From Enterobacter chengduensis (lineage in GTDB: Bacteria; Pseudomonadota; Gammaproteobacteria; Enterobacterales; Enterobacteriaceae), in contig NZ_CP043318.1 in assembly GCF_001984825.2 (NCBI RefSeq), forward strand, positions 2,480,001 to 2,544,000: 64,000 bases of DNA, written 5' to 3'. How positions within the stretch are numbered: the first letter of the stretch is position 1; every line of letters begins with the position of its first letter. Below the pieces are notes generated by a model. The model saw nothing but the letters and a program-made list of their open reading frames with translations. It was not told the DNA's origin and did not search any database. Position numbers and translations under genes: made by a program. Positions 52,108-61,930 of the stretch are shown here, in pieces.

Positions 52108-52992
52108 TTAGTTAAGTGACGTTGTCACTATTCGGCGTATCTGTTGGCACTGCTGCTCGCTAAATGCCACGGCATATCGACTCTCACCGACGTCTTCCCC
52201 CATGATTTGCAGTGCTTTTTTGACTGCGGCAGGGGAAAACGCCACGTTGTACAGCTCGGTGCGCAGTTGGGTGACGCTCTCCTGCGCGAGGCGGGAACCG
52301 TCAATATCCCCCGCGTTAAAGCGTGACCAGATAGCGTTGATGGCCGTCGGCGCCACGTTTGCCAGCCCGGAAATGCAGGCCGAACATCCGTCGACGAAGC
52401 CCTGGTGGATAAGCGAATCTGGGCCGTTGAGCACGTCGAATCCATCCATGTCCCTCACCGCATTAAGGAATCCACTCAGGCTTTCATAGCTCCCGGCACT
52501 GTCTTTAATACCGACGATGTTGGGATGTTCGGCCAGCGCGCGTGCGGTAGCGGGTTCAATGGTATTGCCGGTACGCGCTGGAATGTTGTACAGAAATACC
52601 GGTACGGCTAGCGCGTCGGCGATAGCGGTGTAGTGCGCGACCAGTTCAGACTGTTTCAGCGGAACGAAGTAAGGGGTAATGACGGAAACGGCATCGACGC
52701 CCAGCGAGGCGATCTGTTTCCCCAGACGGATGGTTTCGCGGGTCGAAATTTCCCCAATGTGCGCCACGACCGGTGCGCGCCCGGCCACCGTTTCCACGCA
52801 GGTGCGGGTGACGGCGATTTTTTCTTCTTCGTTAAGCACGAAGAACTCGCCGTTTGTGCCGCCGCAGAAGATGCCGTTGCCAGCACTGAGTTGACGATTG
52901 ATCTGTCGTTTCAGGCCCGACAGGTTCAGCGCGCCTTCCATGTCAAAGGGGGTTACAACGGCCGTTAGCACGCCCCTGATGTTGTTACGCAT
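52108..52992 (-). CDS. DapA-family (dihydrodipicolinate synthase/N-acetylneuraminate lyase) aldolase
   Basis: The 294-residue class-I aldolase has the Schiff-base Lys163 in IVGIKDSAG, Tyr135 in VFLYNIPARTG and the GGTNGEF loop (residues 44-50). In this superfamily pyruvate is added to or released from an aldehyde. The GGTNGE loop rather than GSTGE and the context next to a symporter argue for a 2-keto-3-deoxy sugar-acid or sialic-acid-type aldolase rather than lysine biosynthesis. It follows the Fe-ADH gene by 17 bp. Confidence 0.91.
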   Translation of the reverse strand: MRNNIRGVLTAVVTPFDMEGALNLSGLKRQINRQLSAGNGIFCGGTNGEFFVLNEEEKIAVTRTCVETVAGRAPVVAHIGEISTRETIRLGKQIASLGVDAVSVITPYFVPLKQSELVAHYTAIADALAVPVFLYNIPARTGNTIEPATARALAEHPNIVGIKDSAGSYESLSGFLNAVRDMDGFDVLNGPDSLIHQGFVDGCSACISGLANVAPTAINAIWSRFNAGDIDGSRLAQESVTQLRTELYNVAFSPAAVKKALQIMGEDVGESRYAVAFSEQQCQQIRRIVTTSLN

Positions 52993-53009
52993 TACACACT
53001 CCTTGGCTA

Positions 53010-54152
53010 TTAATGTTGGGGAAACAGTGTCCGGTAAATCGCCTGCACCTCGTCGTGATTAACCTGACAGGGTGCATTGTTCATGAGCCGCTTAACGTTA
53101 AGGGCCGCATCACTGAGGGAGGCGATATCTTCACGCGGTACGCCCAGTGTCTCCAGGTTATCCGGCAGGTTGAGTCTGCGAACCAGCGCGGCAAAGTACT
53201 CCACCAGCGCGTGGGATTTTTCTTCGTCTGACAGCGACGTATTCGCGCCGGGCACCAAATCCCAGACTTGCGCAAATTTCGTCACGCAGTGGGGACGAAC
53301 CACGCGCATGCAGGGCGCCAGCAGAATCGCGTTGGCCACCCCGTGAGGCAGGTGATATTTGCCGCCGAGCGGGTAGGACAGGGCGTGAACCAGGTGCGTG
53401 CCAGCATGTGCAATGGCGACCCCGCCGTAGTAAGACGCCCACAGCATCTCCAGTTTCGCCAGCAGATTGCCCGGTTCGGCGCAGGCCGTTTCAATGTTGT
53501 TGAGCAGCTTAGACAGGCCCATCAGCGCGGCGTTATCGCTAATCGGATTAGCGACCGTTGAGGTGAAACACTCAATCAGATGGCACAGGGCATCAATCCC
53601 GGTGGATGAGGCAATGTGTGCGGGCATGCTGGTCGTCAGCTCCGGCAGCAGGGCGACGTAATCGGGCAGCAGGACGGAGGAGATGATGCCCACTTTCGTG
53701 CTTTGCTCCGGTATGGCCAGAATGGCATTCGGCGTCGCTTCCGATCCGGTTCCTGCAGTGGCCGGGATCAGCAGTGACGCGATGCGTGCCACCGGTTTTA
53801 TGCCCGCGAGCAGGTTGTCCAGCCCCGGAGAAAGCGGGTGACAAAGTACTGAAAGCAGTTTGGCTACATCCAGTACGCTACCACCGCCGAGGCCGACGAC
53901 CAGCCCAAACGTTCCCTTTAACGTCGAGAGCAGCTGGTTCACGTCGTGATGGGTGGGCTCAGGCGGGACATTGTCGATAATCGTGACGCCGCGCTGGTCC
54001 TCTTCGAGGATCGCGCGGATCTGCTTTGCTGCCTCCAGACGCGCAATATTGCCGTCCGTTACCAGCAGGATCTGCGTTTTATCAGTAAGTAATGGCCTGA
54101 TGGCGGCGATGGCATTCGCCCCGCTAATCAGGGTGCTGTTGATCGTAACCAC
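53010..54152 (-). CDS. Iron-containing alcohol dehydrogenase family protein
   Basis: The 380-residue protein has the group-III ADH pattern: GGGSVLDVAKLLSVL (NAD-binding), TAGTGSEATPNAIL, metal-binding Asp/His in GIDALCHLIECF and His residues in HALSYPLGGKYHLPHGVANAI. It reduces aldehydes or oxidises alcohols with NAD. It is the first gene of the minus-strand operon and is divergent from the kinase gene. In this context it may process the aldehyde released by the aldolase (inference). Confidence 0.92.
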   Translation of the reverse strand: MVTINSTLISGANAIAAIRPLLTDKTQILLVTDGNIARLEAAKQIRAILEEDQRGVTIIDNVPPEPTHHDVNQLLSTLKGTFGLVVGLGGGSVLDVAKLLSVLCHPLSPGLDNLLAGIKPVARIASLLIPATAGTGSEATPNAILAIPEQSTKVGIISSVLLPDYVALLPELTTSMPAHIASSTGIDALCHLIECFTSTVANPISDNAALMGLSKLLNNIETACAEPGNLLAKLEMLWASYYGGVAIAHAGTHLVHALSYPLGGKYHLPHGVANAILLAPCMRVVRPHCVTKFAQVWDLVPGANTSLSDEEKSHALVEYFAALVRRLNLPDNLETLGVPREDIASLSDAALNVKRLMNNAPCQVNHDEVQAIYRTLFPQH

Positions 54153-54249
54153 GCTTTTCTCCTGTCTCTGTATCTATGATTGATTTCGCTCAAGCAAGAC
54201 GCTTCATGGTCATCGTGTGGCTAAATTTATAATTTATTCGCAAACTGAT

Positions 54250-54287
54250 TAACTTGATATTGCTCACATATAATCAATCATGATTGA
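54250..54287. promoter_or_regulatory. Palindromic operator candidate and CRP-like site in the divergent spacer
   Basis: TCAATCATGATTGA (54274-54287) is a perfect 14-bp palindrome in the 173-bp region between the Fe-ADH and kinase genes. Just before it, CTTGATATTGCTCACA (54253-54268) fits the CRP consensus TGTGA-N6-TCACA at 8 of 10 key bases. A DeoR-family regulator coded at 56524 is the likely ligand for the palindrome. ATAATCA copies flank it. Confidence 0.45.
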
Positions 54288-54325
54288 ATATAATCATTAA
54301 CGGGAAAGGCTAACCCGAAGTGGGG

Positions 54326-55543
54326 ATGAAAGTGAGCAATGTGAACAGAGAGGTCGTGGTCGTCGCCGATGACTTTACCGGCGCAAATGATGCCGGTGTC
54401 AGCCTGGCGCTGTGCGGCAAAAAAGTCATTGTGGCGTTTCATACACCGTTTACCCAGGCGAGCGATGTGCTGATTGTTAACACCGATTCCCGGGCGCTGA
54501 AGGCATCGGAGGCGGCCGAAAGGGTGGCCGCACTTGGGGCTGAAATCGCGGATGCCCGCTGGCTCATTAAAAAGATGGATTCCACGCTGCGCGGCAACGC
54601 AGGAGCCGAATCTCAGGTTCTTAAGGCATTAAGCGGCAGGCGGCAGGTGATCGTGGCGCCGGCATACCCGTCAGCAGGGCGGATCACGCGGTTCGGCAGG
54701 TGTCTGGTAAACGGCGTTCCGGTGGATGAAACCGAATTTGCCAGCGATCCCAAAACGCCTGTCCCGTCTGCCGCTATTGCTGACCTGTTTACCGGGGTGA
54801 GCGCTAAAAGCGTGACCGTGAAAACGCTCACTGCCGAACTTGCCCGAGGAACGGAATGGCTCATCGTGGATGCGCACACCGATGAGGAGATGGACGCCAT
54901 TATCGATGCCGCGTTGGCCTGCTCACAGACGCCGCTGCTGGTGGGCTCTGCTGGATTATGCGATGCGCTGGCCCGTCATCTGGCCCCGGTCCGGCGTAAA
55001 CAACTGCTGGCCGCCGTCGGCTCGATGAGTGAGATCGCGCAACGACAGATTGCACTGGCGGTAAGCCAGGCGGACGTCTCGTCGGTACTCATTGATGTGA
55101 ATGACGCGCTGCGCGGAGACACGTCCCGGTATCTCGAACAGATTGCGCAGGTACTTCAGTCTGGCCATCACTGCATTGTGCATACCTGTGCGGGCCACGA
55201 GGCCCGGCATCAGGTCGAGCAACTCTGCCAGCAGTATCGCGTCACCCGCGCAGGCCTGGGCGAAAAAATTTGTACGTTTTTAGGCGAACTGACCCGACAG
55301 GTGCTGGCGGCGCAGACGCCTGACGCGCTGTACGTCTCCGGTGGCGACGTGGCGATGGCTGTCGCGAGGGCACTGGACGCTCGGGGGTTTGAGATTACCG
55401 GGTGCGTCGCACAGTGCGTGCCAGTCGGAAAATTTCTGGGTTGTGGCTGGCAGCAGCCGGTAATGACCAAAGCAGGGGGCTTCGGAAACGAAGAGACGCT
55501 GCTTGAGGTGTTGCATTTTATCGAGGAGAGACTGAGTGACTAA
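54326..55543 (+). CDS. Four-carbon acid sugar kinase (DUF1537 family, DtnK/OtnK-like)
   Basis: The roughly 405-residue protein has the DUF1537 N-terminal motif VVADDFTGANDAG and C-terminal nucleotide-binding motif YVSGGDVAMAVARAL, GCGWQQPVMTKAGGFG. The family phosphorylates D-threonate, L-threonate or D-erythronate at O4. With PdxA2 it gives DHAP. The start may be GTG 54320 or ATG 54326; neither has a strong ribosome-binding site. It overlaps the PdxA2 gene by 8 bp, indicating coupled translation. Which four-carbon acid is used is unknown. Confidence 0.9.
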   Translation: MKVSNVNREVVVVADDFTGANDAGVSLALCGKKVIVAFHTPFTQASDVLIVNTDSRALKASEAAERVAALGAEIADARWLIKKMDSTLRGNAGAESQVLKALSGRRQVIVAPAYPSAGRITRFGRCLVNGVPVDETEFASDPKTPVPSAAIADLFTGVSAKSVTVKTLTAELARGTEWLIVDAHTDEEMDAIIDAALACSQTPLLVGSAGLCDALARHLAPVRRKQLLAAVGSMSEIAQRQIALAVSQADVSSVLIDVNDALRGDTSRYLEQIAQVLQSGHHCIVHTCAGHEARHQVEQLCQQYRVTRAGLGEKICTFLGELTRQVLAAQTPDALYVSGGDVAMAVARALDARGFEITGCVAQCVPVGKFLGCGWQQPVMTKAGGFGNEETLLEVLHFIEERLSD

Positions 55544-56522
55544 AATTATTGCTGTAACCATGGGTGACCCGGCTGGCATTGGCCCGGAAATCATCATCAA
55601 ATCCCTCACCGAGGGTGAGTTGTCAGGGGCGCCTGTGGTGGTTGTGGGCTGCGCCAGAACGCTGCAGCGGGTGCTTGAGAAAGGAATCACCGGGCAGGCG
55701 GATATCCGCACTATCGACACGGTCAGCGGCGCGCGCTTTGCCGCTGGCGTGATTAACGTGCTTGATGAACCGCTGGCCGATCCTGATGCACTGAAGCCGG
55801 GTATCGTTCAGGCTGAGGCCGGGGATCTGGCTTATCGTTGCGTGAAGCGTGCTACCGAACTGGCGATGGCGGGTGAGGTGAAGGCGATTGCAACGGCTCC
55901 CCTGAATAAAGAGGCGCTGCACCTGGCCGGGCATCTCTATCCGGGTCATACCGAGCTGCTGGCGCATCTGACCGACAGCAAAGATTACGCCATGGTGCTG
56001 TATACGGACAAACTGAAGGTGATTCACATCACGACCCACATTGCGTTGCGCAAATTCCTTGATACGCTCAATCAGGATCGGGTAAAAACCGTGATTGGGA
56101 TTGCGGATAGATTCCTGAAACGCGTCGGCTTTCAACAACCGCGCATTGCGGTTGCCGGCGTTAACCCGCATGCGGGTGAAAACGGCCTGTTTGGCGATGA
56201 AGAGATCAAGATTGTCGGCCCGGCTATCGACGCGATGAAAGCGCAGGGGTTAAACGTCACCGGACCGTGTCCACCGGATACGGTATTTATGCAATGCCAC
56301 GAAGGAATGTATGACATGGTCGTTGCGATGTATCACGATCAGGGGCATATTCCGCTAAAATTACTCGGCTTTTATGACGGGGTGAATATCACCGCCGGCT
56401 TGCCGTTTATCCGTACCTCTGCGGACCACGGTACCGCATTCGATATTGCCTGGACCGGCAAAGCGAAGTCTGAGAGCATGACGGTGTCTATCCAGTTGGC
56501 TATGCAAATTACACGGGAATGA
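55536..56522 (+). CDS. pdxA2: PdxA2-type 4-phospho-acid-sugar dehydrogenase (4-hydroxythreonine-4-phosphate dehydrogenase family)
   Basis: The 328-residue protein has the PdxA fold and motifs: [30 protein letters not shown] (zinc His), [16 protein letters not shown] and [11 protein letters not shown]. PdxA2 enzymes oxidise and decarboxylate D-threonate 4-phosphate or D-erythronate 4-phosphate to DHAP; true PdxA acts in pyridoxal phosphate synthesis. The pairing with the DUF1537 kinase makes the catabolic form likely. The start is GTG 55536 with GGAG upstream. Confidence 0.92.
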   Translation: MTKIIAVTMGDPAGIGPEIIIKSLTEGELSGAPVVVVGCARTLQRVLEKGITGQADIRTIDTVSGARFAAGVINVLDEPLADPDALKPGIVQAEAGDLAYRCVKRATELAMAGEVKAIATAPLNKEALHLAGHLYPGHTELLAHLTDSKDYAMVLYTDKLKVIHITTHIALRKFLDTLNQDRVKTVIGIADRFLKRVGFQQPRIAVAGVNPHAGENGLFGDEEIKIVGPAIDAMKAQGLNVTGPCPPDTVFMQCHEGMYDMVVAMYHDQGHIPLKLLGFYDGVNITAGLPFIRTSADHGTAFDIAWTGKAKSESMTVSIQLAMQITRE

Positions 56523-56523
56523 T

Positions 56524-57285
56524 ATGAAGGGATATAACCGGTTAGAGCAGATAATGGATTACCTGAAAGGGCACAATCTGGTGACGGTGGATCAGCTGGT
56601 GGCAATTACCGATGCCTCTCCGGCGACGATCCGCAGGGATTTGATAAAGCTCGATCAGGAAGGTGTCATTAGCCGCACCCATGGCGGCGTTACCCTTAAC
56701 CGGTTTATTCCTTCCCAGCCCACAACGCATGAAAAAATGCAGCGCAGTCTGGCAGAAAAACACGCCATCGCCAGCGCGGCGGCAAGCTTTGTTAAAGCGG
56801 GCGACGCCATTGTGCTCGATGCTGGCACCACGATGATTGAACTCGCTCGCCAAATTACGCATCTGCCGCTTCGCGTCATCACCAGCGACTTGCACATCGC
56901 GCTGTTTCTCTCGGAATTCCGTCAGATTGAAGTGACGATAATTGGCGGGCGTATTGATGATTCAAGTCAGTCCTGCATCGGTGAGCACGGGCGTCGCTTG
57001 CTGCAGAACGTGTGGCCAGATGTGGCTTTCGTTAGCTGTAACGGATGGGATATCACCCGCGGCATTACCTCACCAACGGAAGAGAAGGCTGCCTTAAAGC
57101 GGGATCTGATTGCCAATGCTAAACGTCGCGTGCTGCTGGCGGACAGTTCCAAGTACGGAGCCTGGTCGTTGTTTAACGTGGCGCATCTTAATACCCTGAC
57201 GGATATCGTCACGGACAGCAGGCTGGACGAAGCGACACAGGCCGGGTTGAGGGCGTTAGATGTCCAGTTGACGCTGGCGTCATGA
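56524..57285 (+). CDS. DeoR-family transcriptional regulator
   Basis: The 253-residue protein has a DeoR N-terminal helix-turn-helix ([37 protein letters not shown]) and a C-terminal sugar-phosphate-binding domain ([20 protein letters not shown]-like [12 protein letters not shown]). DeoR proteins usually sense a phosphorylated sugar of their pathway. It is immediately downstream of PdxA2 (1 bp gap) and probably represses the divergent operons. It resembles the E. coli YgbI type next to DUF1537 genes. Confidence 0.91.
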   Translation: MKGYNRLEQIMDYLKGHNLVTVDQLVAITDASPATIRRDLIKLDQEGVISRTHGGVTLNRFIPSQPTTHEKMQRSLAEKHAIASAAASFVKAGDAIVLDAGTTMIELARQITHLPLRVITSDLHIALFLSEFRQIEVTIIGGRIDDSSQSCIGEHGRRLLQNVWPDVAFVSCNGWDITRGITSPTEEKAALKRDLIANAKRRVLLADSSKYGAWSLFNVAHLNTLTDIVTDSRLDEATQAGLRALDVQLTLAS

Positions 57286-57364
57286 CATAAGTTAATACTA
57301 TGAAGCACCCTGGCAGGCCTGCGCTATGTTGAAATTTAGCCTCATAAAAAGCAAGGAGCCTGCC

Positions 57365-57847
57365 ATGTATTCCATTACCTCTGAATCTGCCCGTCACCCG
57401 GACATTCTCAAGCTGATCGCGGCGCTCGACCGCTATCAGAGCGAGCTTTATCCCGCCGAAAGTAATCATCTTCTCGACCTCGCCGCGCTGCCGGAAACCT
57501 CCCTTATCCTGATGGTTATTCGTGACCAGCAGCTGCAGGCCGTGGGCTGTGGAGCCATCGTGCTCAACGGTGACGGCACGGGGGAGATGAAGCGGGTGTA
57601 TATCGATCCGGCCCATCGCGGGCAGCATCTGGGGGAGACGCTGCTGGCCGCTCTGGAAGATGAAGCCCTGAGCCGTCATTGCCACACGGTACGGCTTGAA
57701 ACGGGGATCAAACAACCCGCCGCGGTGCGTCTTTACGCGCAGTGCGGGTACGATTTGCGTCCGGCATTTGCCCCGTATGTTGACGATCCGCTCAGCCTGT
57801 TTATGGAGAAGGCGCTGGTTGAAGACGTTCGTTTAGCAGCGCTATAA
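57365..57847 (+). CDS. GNAT-family N-acetyltransferase
   Basis: The 160-residue protein has the GNAT core: [20 protein letters not shown] followed by the acetyl-CoA loop [14 protein letters not shown], then [19 protein letters not shown]. It transfers an acetyl group to an unknown amine substrate. The start at 57365 follows AAGGAG. It overlaps the convergent LysR gene (ptrR) by 47 bp at its 3' end, which is unusually long. It is separated from the sugar-acid cluster by about 80 bp. Confidence 0.88.
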   Translation: MYSITSESARHPDILKLIAALDRYQSELYPAESNHLLDLAALPETSLILMVIRDQQLQAVGCGAIVLNGDGTGEMKRVYIDPAHRGQHLGETLLAALEDEALSRHCHTVRLETGIKQPAAVRLYAQCGYDLRPAFAPYVDDPLSLFMEKALVEDVRLAAL

Positions 57848-58679
57848 AGGCTTCGAGCTGGCGAGTCATTGCCCCGCGTCGCCACACCAGCCAGGTGGTG
57901 AGCCAGCGCCAGTTTTCTGCCAGCGGCCATGCCTCAACCTGATGATGTCCCGGCATACTCTCCAGCATCGAGCGCGGCATCAGAGCGATGCCCGCCCCCG
58001 CAATGACGCAGGCGAGCATGCCGTGGTAGGACTCCATCTCATGAATGCGGCCGGGCGTGGCTCTGTCCGCATGAAACCAGCTCTCCAGGTGTCGGCGATA
58101 CGAGCAGTTGGCGCGAAAGGCGTAAACATCGCTGCCGCTGACCTGTGCGGCGCGTGAGATTTCCGCCTGTCCGGCGGGCGTGACCAGCATCATCTCTTCT
58201 CTGTAGACCGGCATCCCCTCCAGCTCAGGGTGCGACAGCGGCCCATCGACAAAGGCGGCGCTTAGGGTTCCCTCCAGCACGCCGTCAATCATCGTCCCGG
58301 ATGGCCCGGTAGAAAGGGCAAACTGGATGCGCGGATAGCGCTGGTTAAACTGCGCCAGCGTTTCAGGAATACGCACGGCGGCGGTACTTTCCAGCGCGCC
58401 GAGGGCAAATAACCCCTGCGGCTCGTCACCCGCGACGACCATCCGCGCTTCATCCACCAGCGCCAGGATCTGCCTGCTGTAGCGCAGGAAGTTATGCCCG
58501 GCGGGCGATAAGCGCAAACGCTGGTTTTCACGGATAAACAGCTCCACGCCAAGATCGGCTTCCAGCTGGCGGATGCGGGTCGTCAGGTTTGAGGGGACGC
58601 GGTGCACCTTCTGCGCCGCCTGGGTGATGCTGCCCGTCAGCGCGACGGCGTTAAACATTTCAAGCTGGGTTAGGTCCAT
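57801..58679 (-). CDS. ptrR: LysR-family regulator PtrR (YneJ-type)
   Basis: The 292-residue LysR protein has the N-terminal [23 protein letters not shown] and the effector-binding domain thereafter. It is divergent from sad, with glsB and yneG beyond, exactly the E. coli yneJ(ptrR)-sad-glsB order. In E. coli PtrR regulates the sad operon in putrescine/GABA use. The 98-bp divergent spacer holds a 7-bp inverted repeat typical for LysR binding. Confidence 0.92.
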   Translation of the reverse strand: MDLTQLEMFNAVALTGSITQAAQKVHRVPSNLTTRIRQLEADLGVELFIRENQRLRLSPAGHNFLRYSRQILALVDEARMVVAGDEPQGLFALGALESTAAVRIPETLAQFNQRYPRIQFALSTGPSGTMIDGVLEGTLSAAFVDGPLSHPELEGMPVYREEMMLVTPAGQAEISRAAQVSGSDVYAFRANCSYRRHLESWFHADRATPGRIHEMESYHGMLACVIAGAGIALMPRSMLESMPGHHQVEAWPLAENWRWLTTWLVWRRGAMTRQLEAFIALLNERLQPAPSP

Positions 58680-58694
58680 AGCATTCTCGTTTCG

Positions 58695-58719
58695 TGAATA
58701 AGGTGGTCAGTATTATTCA
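58695..58719. promoter_or_regulatory. LysR-type inverted repeat between ptrR and sad
   Basis: TGAATAA (58695-58701) and TTATTCA (58713-58719) are perfect inverted arms with an 11-bp spacer, containing the T-N11-A arrangement of LysR regulators. It is a candidate PtrR operator. Confidence 0.5.
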
Positions 58720-58777
58720 TTTTTAAGAAATAGCAGAGTGGGCCACAATGAATCAACCGAAATGCGTGGAGAACATC

Positions 58778-60166
58778 ATGAAATATTCATCTGCTACACA
58801 TGCCCTCTCTGTTAACCCGGCTACGGGTGAAACGATCGCAGCGTATCCGTGGGCGACGCCGGAAGAGGTTGAACGCGCGATTTCTCTGTCTGACTCAGGC
58901 TATCGCCAGTGGCGACGCGAAAGCGTGTCCCACCGGGCGCAGAAGCTGCGGGATCTCGGCGCCGCGCTGCGAAACCGCGCGGAAGAGATGGCGCAGACGA
59001 TCTCCCGTGAAATGGGCAAACCCATCCTACAGGCGCGGGCTGAGGTGGCAAAATCCGCCGGTCTGTGCGACTGGTACGCCGAACACGGCCCGACGATGCT
59101 GCGCGCGGAGCCTACGCTGGTGGAAAACCAGAACGCGGTCATTGAATACCGTCCCCTGGGGCCGATCCTCGCCGTGATGCCGTGGAACTTCCCGCTCTGG
59201 CAGGTGCTGCGCGGCGCGGTGCCGATCCTGCTGGCCGGGAACAGCTATCTGCTCAAACATGCGCCCAACGTGCTCGGCTCTGCTGAGCTTATCGGGCAGA
59301 TCTTCGCGGATGCGGGTTTTCCGGAAGGCGTGTTCGGCTGGGTGAACGCCACCAACGACGGCGTCAGCCAGGCGATTACCGATCCCCGTATTGCGGCGGT
59401 AACCGTTACCGGCAGCGTCCGAGCCGGTGCGGCGATTGGCGCCCAGGCAGGGGCCGCGCTGAAAAAATGCGTTCTGGAGCTGGGCGGCTCCGACCCGTTT
59501 GTCGTGCTTAACGATGCCGACCTGGATCTTGCCGTGAAGGCCGCGGTAGCGGGGCGCTACCAGAATACCGGGCAGGTTTGCGCGGCGGCGAAACGTTTTA
59601 TCGTCGAAGAGGGTATCGCCGAGACCTTTACCCAGCGCTTTGTCGAGGCCGTTGCTGCGCTGAAGCTGGGCGCGCCTGACCAGGAAGAAAACTACCTGGG
59701 TCCGATGGCGCGTTTTGACCTGCGCGATGAACTGCATCAGCAGGTGCAGGCCACCCTGTCGGAAGGGGCAACGCTGCTGCTGGGCGGAGAGAAAATCAGC
59801 GGCGACGGCAATTATTACGCGCCAACCGTCCTGACGAACGTCACCCCATCGATGACGGCGTTCCGCCAGGAGCTGTTTGGTCCGGTCGCGGCCATTACCG
59901 TCGCGAAAGACGCGGCGCACGCCCTGACGCTTGCCAACGACAGCGACTTTGGCCTGTCCGCCACCGTCTTTACCGCTGACGCTGCGCTTGCGGATACCTT
60001 CTCTCGCGAACTGGAGTGCGGCGGGGTGTTTATCAACGGCTATAGCGCCAGCGATGCGCGCGTGGCCTTCGGGGGCGTGAAGAAAAGCGGCTTTGGCCGC
60101 GAGCTTTCCCACTTTGGATTGCACGAGTTCTGCAACGTGCAGACGGTGTGGAAGGATCGCGTGTAA
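58778..60166 (+). CDS. sad: Succinate semialdehyde dehydrogenase Sad (YneI)
   Basis: The 462-residue aldehyde dehydrogenase equals E. coli Sad in length and sequence type: NPATGETIAAYPWAT at the start, catalytic Cys268 in NTGQVCAAAKR, Glu234 in LELGGSDPF and Lys160 in YLLKHAP. It oxidises succinate semialdehyde to succinate with NAD(P), in GABA/putrescine catabolism. The start at 58778 (GTGGAG upstream) gives the same length as E. coli; 58748 would add 10 residues. It is divergent from ptrR. Confidence 0.95.
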   Translation: MKYSSATHALSVNPATGETIAAYPWATPEEVERAISLSDSGYRQWRRESVSHRAQKLRDLGAALRNRAEEMAQTISREMGKPILQARAEVAKSAGLCDWYAEHGPTMLRAEPTLVENQNAVIEYRPLGPILAVMPWNFPLWQVLRGAVPILLAGNSYLLKHAPNVLGSAELIGQIFADAGFPEGVFGWVNATNDGVSQAITDPRIAAVTVTGSVRAGAAIGAQAGAALKKCVLELGGSDPFVVLNDADLDLAVKAAVAGRYQNTGQVCAAAKRFIVEEGIAETFTQRFVEAVAALKLGAPDQEENYLGPMARFDLRDELHQQVQATLSEGATLLLGGEKISGDGNYYAPTVLTNVTPSMTAFRQELFGPVAAITVAKDAAHALTLANDSDFGLSATVFTADAALADTFSRELECGGVFINGYSASDARVAFGGVKKSGFGRELSHFGLHEFCNVQTVWKDRV

Positions 60167-60278
60167 TCCCGTCATGTCGGCCCTCATCGCGAGGGCCGCT
60201 GTCATTATTCTGCAATGGTTCTGTCATTTTCATTTCGTAGACTCGCACGCGTCTAACGCATTGTTAATGAAGCTAATT

Positions 60279-61868
60279 ATGAACCTAACGCAAATTTTTC
60301 GCCGTATTGCGCAGCGTCTTACCCCTCGTCGCTTTGGCCTGTTGACGGGCATCTTTTGTATTATTGGCCTTTTCTCCGCGCTGCAGCTCTCCTCATCCTT
60401 CCTGCTTAACGCCTCCCTGAACGAAGCCCAGCGCAACGAGCAGCAAAACCTGCTGGCCTGGCAGCAGCAGAGCAAGCTGGATCTGGCCCGCGTCTCCCTG
60501 CTGGCGGCAAGCGATCTGCTTAACCGCGCCGGCGTCTGGTTTATGCAGGATAAAGAGACCGGATCCGACGGAAGCTGGCATAGCCTGATGGATGATGCGC
60601 AAAAGGCGCTGGCGGTTTCACAGCAGGCGTGGAAGGCCTGGCTGGCGCTGAATCCGCCGAAAGACGACGCCCTGGTGAACAGCTATCAGCTTTTCTACGG
60701 CGCGATCGAAGAGCAGGCCGAAGGGCTTCTCAAAACCAACACGATTGACGCCTTCTTTGCCGTGCCGTCTCAGGCGTTTCAGTCCGATTTTAACGACAAC
60801 TACGCGCGCTATCAGCAGGCAAGCGAAAAGCAGGCCATGCAGGGGCGTCAGAGCTTAATGGCGCAGCTCTCCGGCCTGCAAACGCTATTCCTGCTTGCGC
60901 CGGTGCTGCTGCTCGCCATCGCGGTTGCCGTCTGGTTCGGCATGTCCCGGTGGGTGATTACGCCGCTGCGTCGCCTCATTGCGCATATTAACCGCCTGGC
61001 GGCAGGGGATCTCTCCGGCACGCCGCCGAACGTCATGCGCTTCAACCGGGAGATAGGGCAGCTTAGCGACAGTATTGCGACGATGCAGCAGGGTCTCCAG
61101 CAGCTGGTAACGCAGGTCAGCCATGCCACTGCCACCATGGTGGAAAATATTGGATCCCTGGCGGAGGGTAACCAGAAGCTGTATCAGCAGTCGGCACGCC
61201 AGGCGAAAGAGCTGGAGGACGTGACGGCGCATATCGCGGCGCTGGAAAGCCATGTAGAAGGGAATACCGGCTATGCCAGGCTCGCCAGCACGCGGGCCGA
61301 TGAAGCGCGCCAGGCCGCCGTAGGGGGCGACCAGATGATGTCGACCGTTAACGCGTCCATGCAGGCGATCGTCGACCGATCGTCCGAGATGCGCGGGATC
61401 GTGGCGATGATCGACAGCGTGGCGTTTCAGACAAACATTCTGGCGCTGAATGCCGCCATTGAGGCGGCCCATGCCGGAAACCAGGGGCGAGGGTTCGCCG
61501 TCGTCGCCCGGGAAGTTGGGCTTTTGGCCAGAAAGAGCAGCCACTCGACGCAGACCATTCAGGAGCTGATTAACCGCTCGCTGCAGGGCATTGAGGACGG
61601 CTCCCGCGCCGTTAATCTCATGGAAGAGAATCTGCAGCAGGTCACCGGTCTGGTGGGAAATTTAAGCAGTTTACTGAATGAGATCTCAACCGCCACGCTC
61701 AGTCAGGGAGACAGTATTCATCAGATGACGCGCCAGCTTCAGGCGCTGAATCAGGTTTCCCGTCAGACGGATCTGCTGGTCGCTGGCGCGTCGGACGCGT
61801 CCGAACGCCTGCAAAAGCAATCCGATCTTTTGTTGAAGGCCGTTTCGCGTTTTCGTCTTAGCGCCTGA
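60279..61868 (+). CDS. Methyl-accepting chemotaxis protein
   Basis: The 529-residue protein has two transmembrane segments (about residues 20-40 and 202-222), a four-helix-bundle-like periplasmic sensor between them, a HAMP domain and a signalling domain whose hairpin tip reads IEAAHAGNQGRGFAVVAREV. The C-terminal NWETF pentapeptide for CheR/CheB is missing. ATG at 60267 is an alternative start. It is inserted between sad and glsB, which are adjacent in E. coli, so it is an addition in this lineage. The ligand is unknown; a polyamine- or GABA-related compound is a guess from context. Confidence 0.9.
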   Translation: MNLTQIFRRIAQRLTPRRFGLLTGIFCIIGLFSALQLSSSFLLNASLNEAQRNEQQNLLAWQQQSKLDLARVSLLAASDLLNRAGVWFMQDKETGSDGSWHSLMDDAQKALAVSQQAWKAWLALNPPKDDALVNSYQLFYGAIEEQAEGLLKTNTIDAFFAVPSQAFQSDFNDNYARYQQASEKQAMQGRQSLMAQLSGLQTLFLLAPVLLLAIAVAVWFGMSRWVITPLRRLIAHINRLAAGDLSGTPPNVMRFNREIGQLSDSIATMQQGLQQLVTQVSHATATMVENIGSLAEGNQKLYQQSARQAKELEDVTAHIAALESHVEGNTGYARLASTRADEARQAAVGGDQMMSTVNASMQAIVDRSSEMRGIVAMIDSVAFQTNILALNAAIEAAHAGNQGRGFAVVAREVGLLARKSSHSTQTIQELINRSLQGIEDGSRAVNLMEENLQQVTGLVGNLSSLLNEISTATLSQGDSIHQMTRQLQALNQVSRQTDLLVAGASDASERLQKQSDLLLKAVSRFRLSA

Positions 61869-61930
61869 CGCAATACATTAGCCTCTGTTATACTCGCAGC
61901 CCGTTTTAGCCTGAGGGCAAGGAGCAAAGT

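Noticed and set aside
59027..60205. 392-codon open frame antisense to sad
   Set aside because: Arg/His/Gly-rich shadow without domain, opposite a well-conserved aldehyde dehydrogenase.
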